Below, in pieces: positions 1-9,092 of a stretch of DNA of 64,000 bases; positions within the stretch are counted from its first letter, which is position 1; every line of letters starts with the position of its first letter. The DNA comes from Morchella semilibera (lineage: Eukaryota > Ascomycota > Pezizomycetes > Pezizales > Morchellaceae): contig WBVU01000004.1 of NCBI GenBank assembly GCA_009192285.1, positions 1,634,001 through 1,698,000 on the forward strand, read 5' to 3'. Under the pieces are notes generated by a model. It ran no database searches and had not been told where the DNA came from. It worked only from the letters and a program-made list of their open reading frames with translations. The position numbers and the translations under genes are program-made.

Positions 1-375
1 TTGGGGTGAGGAGTATGCTGGGTTCCCCATTCCTCCGGAAGAGTATGAATGTGCGTGCCCCCCTGCCATGGCGTTGTTACCCGCATTGTTCTGTACATGG
101 TTTACTGAGTGGTCCACCTGTTGGCTATGGCCCATTGGAAAGAACTTGGCCATATTCTGCTGTTGCGGCATGTAATTACGCTGAGTTTGTGTGTTGAGCA
201 TCGTGTGGCCTGCGTGGGGATGGGCCTGCTGGTTAGAGTGGTAGATATAGCCCCCTGGGGACTGAGGGGCGGGGGATCGTGTAGGGGAAGGTGTTTGAGG
301 GGGCGTTCCTCGTCGAAGTCGTTGCTGATAGGTGTAAGGCCCTTGCTGCTGGTATTGAGTATAACCATCTGCCAT
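1..375 (-). CDS. ccr4: CCR4-like deadenylase subunit, N-terminal fragment (cut by window edge)
   Basis: This minus-strand frame is open from an ATG at 375 to the window edge, 125 codons without a stop; an in-frame stop lies upstream at 409-411, so 375 is the only ATG available in this exon. The peptide begins MADGYTQYQQQGPYTYQQ and continues with a TPPQTPSPTRSPAPQSP stretch, then Gln-, Asn- and His-rich sequence including NMAKFFPMGH. From memory this start and low-complexity order match the N-terminus of filamentous fungal Ccr4, the exonuclease/endonuclease/phosphatase-fold poly(A) nuclease of the CCR4-NOT complex. The leucine-rich repeats and nuclease domain would lie to the left and cannot be seen. 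The opposite strand also carries a long ORF here, which I take as a shadow. Identification rests only on the divergent N-terminal region, so it is probable, not certain. Confidence 0.68.
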   Translation of the reverse strand, partial: MADGYTQYQQQGPYTYQQRLRRGTPPQTPSPTRSPAPQSPGGYIYHSNQQAHPHAGHTMLNTQTQRNYMPQQQNMAKFFPMGHSQQVDHSVNHVQNNAGNNAMAGGHAHSYSSGGMGNPAYSSPQ

Positions 376-2113
376 TCGGGTAGCGGTCGACGGCGTAAGC
401 GGTCTGAGCTAGCAATCGCGCAGATGCGGTTCTGTTTGTCTTGGGCGATGGAACTGCCTGGTAGATTTCCCGTTCACGTTTAGGGTCTGTGGTTTTGTTT
501 GTAATCGTAACCGTCGTAGGGACATTTAGAGGTAATACCTCCTACACTCCCGGTGCGACCTTTCACCAGAACCTGACTAACGTCCTAAGAGTCCTGGACT
601 AAGAGATATCAATAGACGTAGGGTTTATTTATGAGCGAGCCTAAAGATGAATTTGCAATCTTTCAGAGTTATATTGGTGAAGGTCGCCGTAGTAATTATA
701 GTAGATGGAACTTGGTAGAAATCTATGGAGGGGTGACTTGTTCAAAGGCTTGACTATTCGTTGTCAACTAATATAGATAAAATCAGAAAAACGATCTCTG
801 ATAAGCTGATATGGATATGTGGGGTGCTAGAGAAGGTGGTATTGGTATGATGGGAAGATAAAACAACTCCTATTGACAAAGATTCAGGGCGACAGTGATG
901 GACGCTATGTGCCACAGGGGGTGTTGTGGAGGGGTGATGAGTATTTGATGGGAAAGGAGGGGACAATGACAAAATACCGGAAAGCAATGGAAAACCGTCG
1001 CGAGGATATCGAAATAACTCGGTAATAAGACAAGCTCAGGATTCTCGAGATGCAAAGGTGTTGTAGCAGTCAGTGGGGCGTTGGAAGGTAACGGATCTTG
1101 GTGGTGAAAAGAGGTTGATGGGACAATGGGCTTGTTAGGTGTTGTTGTGGCCTTTGGGGCTCTTCCAATGTCTCAGCTGCAATCCTTGCCGGTCAGAAGA
1201 TGCCCCGCAACAGATACATAAGACCCATCCATCTCTAAACTACAATCCTCTCCATCTCATTTTATACTCCACACTGCGCATGCCAATCCATTATACGTGG
1301 TGTTTGAAGTACAAGCACGGAAGCCTGGACACATTCTATGGTTCTATGAGGTGCATCTAAAAAATTCCCAGCACCTGCGTATAAAGAAAATCCAATAAGA
1401 GACTATGTGTTTTCAGCTCTATCTATAGCGCGTGCTATTGCATGATCTGTCGATCTTTGGGTGCATAATAATAATATGTGGGTGGTTGATTTGTTGGATT
1501 CTAGATGCTCCTAATCTACACTTCCGAGCCTAGTACCTAGGTGATTAGTAGGAGGGAGTATGTAGGTACATTTATTCACACTAGGGTAGAGCAGAGCACC
1601 TACTCTACCTATGCACTCAATAAAGGTTGGCTGAGCCTTGGTTTGTGAAACATGCAAGTATTGTCTGCGTTTGCTTCTACTAGGTGCTATGCGGTCGGTT
1701 CTCCCGAGATTCAGATCGCGAACTTAATTTTAAAGTTTATCTCAACTTCAACAACCTTTGAACAGATATATCTAAGCTCTTCAGATTATTACATTTATTA
1801 AATTACAAACAAGGCCAATCTATAAGATCATATCTCACATTTAAAAAAAAAATGTATCGAAAGGTCCAGAGCTGAGATGTATTTTTAGTATGAGCGAAAA
1901 GGTTCATATTACTGACTTCTTAAGTATTGAGTTACGGAAAGAATTCCCAAATTCATGATACAACTTTGTGTAAGTACATCTCGTATACTGTCCAATAGGT
2001 ATTATACTCAAATACTCTCAGAGAAACATAACCTATCAGCACAGTTGGTTCGAGACTATTGGGTAGTGGCGCCGTATGCCTGGTTCATCGCTCTATATTT
2101 TTTCACATAGTAC
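376..2113. other. Intergenic region with no recognised gene
   Basis: This stretch lies upstream of the CCR4-like start and downstream of the LYR-motif gene. Short ORFs on both strands show no recognisable protein similarity. It probably contains the long leader and promoter of the CCR4-like gene. I see no RNA gene or long repeat. Confidence 0.5.
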
Positions 2114-2522
2114 CTACATGTATGTAGCAGTCAGTTTCTGGGTATCAGAAGAGAGGTTCAGCCTAAATCCATACAGCGCTTCGATCTCTAGGTGCCGCGT
2201 TCCCGTTAACTTTGAATGTTTACCTTAAGCTAACCAATCGGTCTAAAGGCCCAAACAAACCTTTCTTGACATATTCAGCTCTCTTAATCCCTTCTTTAAT
2301 CTGCTCTGGGTCTGTCAAAGCAGCATTACCCATAAAGGCATTATGGCAGCGCGGTCGGAAGTAATCGTAGCCCAAAGGGTATTCCCGGCCAAGATAGAGC
2401 TGGGAATGTATTGTTGCGTCAGATCAAGTAGGATTCCTCTGCGAATCAGTTCTAAACGGCGGACATACGAGATTTTTGTATATTTTCCTCACTTCATAGC
2501 GCAGGGCGTTTGTAGAGGCCAT
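2114..2522 (-). CDS. LYR-motif protein (LYRM5 / ETF regulatory factor type)
   Basis: Three exons on the minus strand: 2522-2469, 2399-2261 and 2187-2114, separated by GT-AG introns of 69 and 73 bases; phases agree and give 88 residues, the usual size of the family. The start [13 protein letters not shown] joins across intron 1 to [17 protein letters not shown], then HNAF and a basic EYVKKEIEALY segment. This order is characteristic of LYRM5-type proteins, mitochondrial matrix LYR proteins that in animals act on electron-transfer flavoprotein. The start ATG is followed directly by the conserved helix. The C-terminus (after EIEALY) departs from the family's usual KYRxLKQRY ending, and the stop codon lies inside a TACATGTA palindrome. 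The gene is tandem-opposed to the thioesterase gene at 2729, so the two may share a promoter of about 200 bases. Confidence 0.82.
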
Positions 2523-2728
2523 AGTTGCGGTGGTTGTGAGTGAGTGAGTGAGGGTCGAGGGCCTGCAGCTATAGTTTCAAGATGATGCGAAGCACCATGA
2601 CGTTGTTTGGCGAATTGTGGGGTAAACGTAATCTACCGAGGCATGCTGGGAGTCCGGGTTCACGGAGCCGAGCAGTTATCTACATGTACCCAGGATGAAC
2701 GTTCCTTTATGTGCCATACTGTTTAAAA

Positions 2729-3891
2729 ATGCTTTGTCCAGGTCTTCTCTCTCGCCATTTGCTGCCAGTGGTGAAAACGAAAATTAATGTTCGTGCTCTT
2801 GCAACCACCTCTCAAGCACCTTCGGGGAACCATGGGCGCTGGCTCTCTGATACTAAGAGACGACTTGGAAAGCTATTTCTTCACGGGGCGACTGCCGAAG
2901 AGACGAGAGAAGCAAGTGATATCTTGAAGGACTTGGTCAAAAACTGGAGGGACTATGTCGCAGCCAGCGAAGGGTTTTTGACAGGAGAAACAAGGAGAGG
3001 GCTTTATAGGCACAACGTTGTTTGGGGTGATATGGTACTGCAAACCTCCACCCCCACCCCCCCCCCCCCCCACCCCCGGGAGGAAAGTTAGAGAGGCTAA
3101 TGCCGGTATTCCATAAATTAGGATTCAATGGTAATATCCTACCGAGAACCCCATATATTCGCATCTGATTTACTCTTCCTAGGGTATTTGGCACTTTACC
3201 GCAACGATTACTGCAAAGGGTTTTTTCAAAAACTGACTTAGAGCCTACTCTCATTCCTCCAGCGCATGTTAACAATGTTACCTACGCTCGCTGGGCCGAG
3301 GCCTCACGGATTATCTGGGCCTGGAACATTGCAAAACACCATGACCCACAAAACCTGGTGTCTTGGTCACAACTGTGGACCCCGAAGGGTTTGGGCCTGA
3401 TTCTAAAGAGCATTAGGGTAGATTATAAATTTGTATGTAACATGTTTTTTAATCCTTACACAGGGGAATTTCTAGGGGCTGATAACTGTTTTGAGTTTAT
3501 TAGCCAGTGGAGTGGCCAGACAAAGTGACAGTCTATCACAAACTCGGTGATATCTCAACGACTTCGTTCAAGCTTGATGTTATGAGTAAGCCACCCTCTA
3601 TAAACGACCTCTTCACAGCAATTAACTCTCGAGTAATCAGTTCTATCTGAGAAGCACCAACGTCCCGCCGCAAGATGTCATGAAGACATTGTTGTGTACA
3701 ACTACCAGCCCGCTGACAAAACTCAACTACCTGGAAAGGCACCCATACCTGACTTTATGAAAGTACAATTTGAAGAAACCTTGAGATTGCAAAAAGAAGC
3801 CAAGGAAGACGCGTTGGAGAACATAAGAGATATCAGTAAGATGGTTGATAGCCTAGAGATGAGAGTTTTGGGGAGGCAAGAGATGACCTAA
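2729..3891 (+). CDS. Mitochondrial thioesterase-like (hotdog fold) protein
   Basis: Exons 2729-3034, 3244-3432, 3504-3585 and 3641-3891 give 275 residues with consistent phases. The N-terminus (MLCPGLLSRHLLPVVKTK, then RALATTS) looks like a mitochondrial presequence. The hotdog core is visible: NVVWGDM at the end of exon 1, HVNNVTYARWAEASR and TPKGLGLILKSI then VDYKF in exon 2, DKVTVYHKL in exon 3 and ILSEKHQRPAARCHEDIVVY in exon 4, followed by a C-terminal helical region. This matches a broadly conserved fungal 4HBT-type thioesterase family; the substrate is unknown, a long-chain acyl-CoA or acyl-ACP is the usual guess. An ATG at 2729 is preferred to the upstream in-frame GTG. The first intron (209 bases) is longer than the others and holds a C15 run; the acceptor placed at 3243 is the least certain boundary because seven residues are inserted before HVNNV. 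Confidence 0.8.
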
Positions 3892-4603
3892 ACGGGTCAT
3901 GATACTGCCTCACCTGTATACATATACTCTAAGCAGACCTGGGATTGATGATATCCACCGGGTCCGTTATACCACGTAAAAAATACATGCATATAAATTC
4001 TTCATTATGGATGTCCACGTTCTACGTAGCCCCACAACTTAGTATCAACGAGGTCGGAGTGAACCTGAGAACTTAAATATTCTCTAGGGAAGTATGTCTC
4101 AGATCACCATTCGTGGTTTGAGACAATTGAAGGTCGTAAGGATTAGTAAGGTGCTACTTAAGAGACAAAGAACACCTGCTTTGCTTTGTGGGCCCGGGGC
4201 CTATGGCATTAGAACTATTGGTAACTATAAAATTGTCTAAAACGAACAGGGTGTCACTCTCTATTATTACATAGTAGTTATCGAGCTACATACATGTAGT
4301 TTTATCTTGGGAGCTATCGCGTCTGAGCTGATATGATAGCTACATGTATACTCATGGAAACTCGACTCGAGCCCATTGCACTTTCTACATAATTCTATGA
4401 TTTAGAAACGCAGTGCAGCCCCAATATCATGACTTCAAAACCCAAAGAATATCTCAGCAACTAAGGTCACAAAAAGCTCGTGGCTCGGCGGCAAGGATCA
4501 TGATCACAAGCCTCCACCACACAACACCACCACCCCTCAACCAACCTCAACCCCCTCTGCACAACTATTCCGTATTATCGGCCACCGATAACAGCAGCTC
4601 GCC
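3892..4603. other. Intergenic region with two TACATGTA palindromes
   Basis: Between the thioesterase gene and the Dcr2-like gene I find no coding exon. TACATGTA occurs at 4291-4298 and 4341-4348. A short upstream ORF starting at 4413 runs into the Dcr2-like start and could be a leader ORF, but nothing else supports it. Confidence 0.5.
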
Positions 4604-6401
4604 ATGGCCCGCCGAATAGTTCGCACCATCATACAGGTAATCTGTCTGTCAATTGTCCTCGCAGCAGCCGTGTTCTTCCTGGACCTCCGTTATCGTGTGC
4701 TACCCCCTCGACTTCATCACCTTCTGCCTGAGCACCACGCAGGCACGGTTGTTACGGACATAACCTTCCTTTCGTGCTCCAGTTTATTCTCTGAGTGTAT
4801 ACTGGATGCGGGGGAGGGGTGGACACGGATCAACAAGGATGTCTACTTGGGAGAGACGTGGATAAGCCAGGGCTACATCCATATCAAGCGTAAGAAGGAG
4901 GAAGAACTGGACAAAGCTGCGGGAGAGAAAATAGTTGTTGATATCAGGGTCGGAAGACTGGAACCTCCTGCTGAGGACGGAGTCAAGTGGGAGTCGAGGC
5001 CTGGAGGTATTTGGATCAGACGACAGACAAAGATTGTTGACGATGCAGTCACGGCGGTGGATGTGTTGTTTGGAGCTGATGCCGTGGAAGTTAGGCCTGG
5101 TTGGGTGATGCGGGAAGGAAGCTTAACCTCAGGTGAAAACGCTAGGATCACGTTGAGGAAAGGGCCACCTCTAGAGTTTAAGAAACCAGTTTTAAGACTA
5201 AAAGACCATAAGTTTAAGATTATTCAGATCTCCGGTGAGCCGCTACTCCATCGCGTGCTGTTTCCGCCCGGAAGATATCAGATATACATTTAGGATTTCT
5301 AATTTCTTTTGATTCTTGAAAAATAGATCTCCATCTTTCTACTGGTGTCGGCAAATGTCGTGACGCCGAACCTCCTTCAAGTGCAGCTGGTTGTGAAGCT
5401 GACCCTCGAACTCTTGATTTCATTACCAAAGTTTTAGACGAAGAGAAGCCAGACTTTGCCGTATTGTCCGGTGATCAGGTTAACGGAGATACAGCTCCAG
5501 ATGCCCAGTCTGCCATTTTCAAGTTTGCTGAGCCGTTTGTGAAACGCAAAATACCCTATGCTACCATCTTGGGAAATCATGATGACGAGGGCAATCTCAA
5601 CAGGGAGCAGATTATGAAGCTTACCTCGACACTACCGTACTCACTCAGTGAGGTAGGCCCAGAATTGGGTGGGATTGTGAAGGATAGGCAAGGGCGTGAG
5701 GGTAGAGAAGGCGGGGTCGGCAACTACTACGTCGAGGTCAAGACACAGAAGTACAGCCACCCGTTGTCACTTATATATTCGAAGGGATGATTATGTAGTC
5801 AAGGGCTAATCTTTCTGGTTATTAGGGGCGATCACTCTGCTCTCACCATATATTTCCTCGATACCCATTCCTACAGCCCGACGAAAAGAAACATAAAGGC
5901 TATGATTGGATCAAAGACACACAGATTGACTGGTTCAAGAAGACACATACATCTCTCAAAGATCACTCTAATGGATACTCATTCGTGCACCTCGATATGG
6001 CCTTTATCCACATCCCGCTACCCGAGTATCGTAGCGTTGGGGTACCCTATGTCGGTGAATATCGTGAGCCCCCTACAGCCCCAGGGTTTAACAGTGGGTT
6101 CAAAGATGTGCTTGTCAACGCTGGTATCAGTGTTGTCAGCGCTGGGCATGACCATGCAAATGAATATTGCATGCTAGACAAAGAGGGCGAAAAGCTCAAC
6201 CTCTGGATGTGCTACGCAGGAGGAAGCGGGTTTGGAGGATATGGCGGGTGGGGTGGGTATCACCGTAGGGTTAGGCTTTTTGAGATCGACTCTCCAGCAG
6301 ACAGGATCACGACATGGAAGAGAGTTGAATATGGAGATACCGATAAAAGGATCGACGAGCAAATCATCGTCGAGGGGGGCAAAGTAGTCCACAACCCGTA
6401 A
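4604..6401 (+). CDS. dcr2: Dcr2-like membrane-anchored metallophosphoesterase, with an apparent one-base frameshift
   Basis: Exons 4604-5234, 5327-5762 and 5826-6401. The product opens with an N-terminal signal anchor (about residues 5-27). The metallophosphoesterase core follows: FKIIQISD spliced to LHLSTGVGKCRD, then VLSGDQVNGD, ILGNHDDEGN, and near the C-terminus SAGHDHANEYC. These are the metal-binding blocks of the calcineurin-like family, and the layout matches yeast Dcr2 (implicated in cell-cycle entry and the unfolded-protein response). In exon 3 the reading frame changes by one base near 5876-5881 (agcccgacg): DHSALTIYFLDTHSYS lies in one frame and the expected DEKKHKGYDWIKDTQIDWF in the next. 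The summed exons are 1643 bases, one short of a multiple of three. It is either an assembly error in a short C-run or a damaged gene. Intron 2 uses a weak GTTGTC donor. Confidence 0.85.
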
Positions 6402-8051
6402 AGCAACACCATGAGGGTAAGGTCGGAGTTTATAGGAAGTCTTGTTTCTTTATTATTTGTCTCGTATATGAGAATATGAATCGGGTCAAGGGACACAACT
6501 CATTGTTTTTTTTTTCTTTGTTTTTTCTAATACCGCGGTATACTGGCGTCGGCATCGTTTTCATTTTCTCCCGCTTGTTTTGTTTCGCCGGTTTGGAAAT
6601 GGTAGGGTATTTTCTTTTCAGTATTCTTATCATGAAAAAGGAGGAAAGGGCGTTTTTTGTCTTCCCCTCCCATCTTCTTTTTTTTTGCATGTGCTCTTAA
6701 CCATTTTGCATATTGCCCTAGCAGTATTATTGTCAGTTCTAAAGGACTGTTCTGCCCAACCCACGCCTATCATGGGCGCATTCAAAACACCAGATAAGAC
6801 ACAAAGGACCTCAAAAGCGATCCACGAAATTTATCCGATGGACACCGTCCCCCTTCCCTCTGATCCTACAGTCGGCTCAGGTAGCGTGCTTCATTTGCCC
6901 CTCGAGTGATATCGTGTGACGAAAACACCAATGAAGTCCCAGCCCAGGAAGCAATTAAAACTGTGCATCCATTGATTGAGTACGTGGTTAATCCACCAAG
7001 TCTATGCAACCCAAATTATGCCGCATTGAGTTTTTATACCATAAAAGATCAAGGTTCGGGCATTGGTTCGACGGGAATGTAAAACCTAGCGGGCAAAAAC
7101 ATGTATAATATAGTAAACAATTAAACAACATTCTCTCTTTTTCGCTGTTCTTGATTCCTGATCATACCGTACCGGCTCTGAGCATGTGGCCGGTTTTCGG
7201 GCAATTAATAATTGATCAGCTACCGGCCGAGCACTATTCAAATATCTGCATAGGAGTGACTGTAATCGTAATAATACAGCACTGTGACGTTGGGCCGAAT
7301 ACCTAACCCATTAGATACATTACCACTTCCCTAACAAGAGTACCGCAACCAACAACGATCAACCCGACTAAAAAAGATGGAAAAAGAAAACCTTTCCTGA
7401 TCGCACCAGGGGTCGAACCTGGAATCTCTTGATTCGTAGTCAAGCGCCTTGCCATTGGGCCATGCGACCATGACTGCCCTGCCAAGCTAGACATTTTTGA
7501 GCAAAATCAAAATTACCATGACTCCAAGCCGAGGAACTCGGTAGCGGATGCAACCAATTGCACTATTCTGTGGTGCAAAATAGTAGTAAATCGTACTCTG
7601 TATTAATTTAAGCAGTAACTGGGCGGCTTAGAAGAATATGAGCTCCCAGGTGTTGGAGAAATGGTTTGTAAGCTGTTGCCTTGAATCATAGATCATCACT
7701 CAGCACAGCAACAAAAGCAATAATTTTTGCACTTTGATATTTGCACCCGTTAATGAACAAATGCATTGAATTTGATATCAAAGTTCAAACTAACGAGTAA
7801 ACTCAAGAAAGAGATAGACAATGAAGACAAAATAACCCCCAGATCCTTCGCCGCGCACTCCAAACACAAAACTAGACTTAGAACGTAAAAAGAAAAAAAA
7901 AGAAAAAAAAAGAAAAAAGGAAGGAAAAAAAAAACGTAAAACGCTAACTAATCCCATGATTGGTATAAAAGGAAAGACAATTCTCCGTGCCATTAAGTCC
8001 CAAATCATCATCATCATAATCATTCATATTAGATCAAAGCGAAGGTTAAGC
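6402..8051. other. Intergenic region containing a tRNA gene
   Basis: Apart from the tRNA-Arg at 7398-7469 I see no gene. An A-rich tract at about 7889-7935 lies downstream of the minus-strand gene ending at 8052. ORFs across 6430-6909 overlap homopolymer-rich sequence and have no recognisable similarity. Confidence 0.5.
7398..7469 (-). tRNA. tRNA-Arg (anticodon ACG), no intron
   Basis: The 72-nt minus-strand sequence folds as a full cloverleaf. The acceptor stem is GGTCGCA with TGCGATC (one G-U), the anticodon stem is CTTGA/TCAAG around a CTACGAA loop (anticodon ACG), and the T arm is CCAGG TTCGACC CCTGG. The discriminator base is A. T-rich sequence follows on the minus strand, as expected for RNA polymerase III termination. 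The same gene occurs at 25304 and, with an intron, at 30072. Confidence 0.96.
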
Positions 8052-9092
8052 TCAAACAAGCTCATCCTTTTCCTCGTAAACTACTGTCCATTGCCTATCG
8101 ACCGGGCCAGTACTCAGTTCGCTCCAGCGGTCGCAGTCCTCAATTTCAGACCTCGTCACATTTCCATACTCGGAATCACTCATATCCTCCTCGGACTGCT
8201 TTGATATGTTAATAATCGACTCATCCATGAGCTTACAATCTAGTCCCGACCCCTCGCCGCCCGTATTGGTCCCATTAGGAGTTCCTAGAGTTGTTGTAAC
8301 CCTCGTTGGCGGCGGCGGGGGCGGAGGCATAAAATACTCATCGATCTGATGACCCATCGAACCTGCCAACCCCGCATTGGTAGTCCGCCTCGTCGGCGGT
8401 GGTGGTCCAGGGAAGTACTCCTCTGGCGCGCCTTCATCAATCGAGAAAGCTCTTCTACCGAATCCGCCATGAGTGATACCGACACCGCCGCCATTATCCT
8501 CATCGATTGCCATTTTAGCAGGGGGGCTCGGTTGCTCGAGCGGGCATCCTCGCTCCGTGACAAAACGCAAGGTGATGAGCGCCCAGTCGGTATCAAGGCT
8601 GCGATTCCACGCCTCTGGGTTGTGCTGGCCTTGAAGGCCCTGAGCTTCCCATTTAGCTTCGAGTCTTGTATGGAGCTCGTGGGAACGGCGCTCAAAGCCC
8701 TGGACTTTTTCAATTGAGTACCATCCCGAGAACTCCCAGTGGGACCTTTGAGTTCCTCCGGGGGAACTCGGAAGGGTAGGACCCCATGGGGCCTGGCGGA
8801 AGACTGGGATAGGGACAGCTTGGAGGGTCCTGAGAGGGGTATCGAAGACGAGGTGCAGGTTGGACTTTATGAAGATCTCTGGCGGGGATGAAGGCTGTTG
8901 GGATTCACATATGAGGATGCGGGAAATGCGTTGTGGGTCGTTGATGCTGCCGGTCAGAGTGCCTTCTTGGGGGTTGCCGAAGTGCTGCTCGAGCTGGTCG
9001 CGTGTGTAGGTGTTATAGGTACGAGACGAACGGGCACGCCATTTTGGGGGATGAGAAGAGGTTGGAGAAAGGGGAGGAGAAGCTGTATCCAT
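8052..9092 (-). CDS. Proline-rich conserved fungal protein of unknown function
   Basis: A single open frame of 346 residues from an ATG at 9092 to TGA at 8052. An N-terminal Ser/Pro segment is followed by a structured-looking half containing WEFSGWYSIEKVQGFERRS and DTDWALITLRF; this resembles uncharacterised fungal proteins of the DUF6697 type, but I cannot confirm the family. The second half is low complexity, with two related blocks, EEYFPGPPPPTRRTT and DEYFMPPPPPPPTRVTT, then an acidic Ser/Glu-rich tail. No signal peptide, membrane segment or catalytic motif is visible. The uninterrupted frame and the protein-like composition support a real gene; the function is unknown. Confidence 0.72.
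   Translation of the reverse strand: MDTASPPLSPTSSHPPKWRARSSRTYNTYTRDQLEQHFGNPQEGTLTGSINDPQRISRILICESQQPSSPPEIFIKSNLHLVFDTPLRTLQAVPIPVFRQAPWGPTLPSSPGGTQRSHWEFSGWYSIEKVQGFERRSHELHTRLEAKWEAQGLQGQHNPEAWNRSLDTDWALITLRFVTERGCPLEQPSPPAKMAIDEDNGGGVGITHGGFGRRAFSIDEGAPEEYFPGPPPPTRRTTNAGLAGSMGHQIDEYFMPPPPPPPTRVTTTLGTPNGTNTGGEGSGLDCKLMDESIINISKQSEEDMSDSEYGNVTRSEIEDCDRWSELSTGPVDRQWTVVYEEKDELV

Noticed and set aside
109-483. Plus-strand ORF of 124 codons at the left edge
   Set aside because: It lies opposite the CCR4-like N-terminus, whose minus-strand frame has protein-like Gln/Asn-rich content and a fitting start; the plus frame has no recognisable motif.
7303-7494. Minus-strand ORF containing MARRLTTNQEIPGSTPGA
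   Set aside because: A translation of the tRNA-Arg gene; the same peptide appears at 25161-25385 for the same reason.
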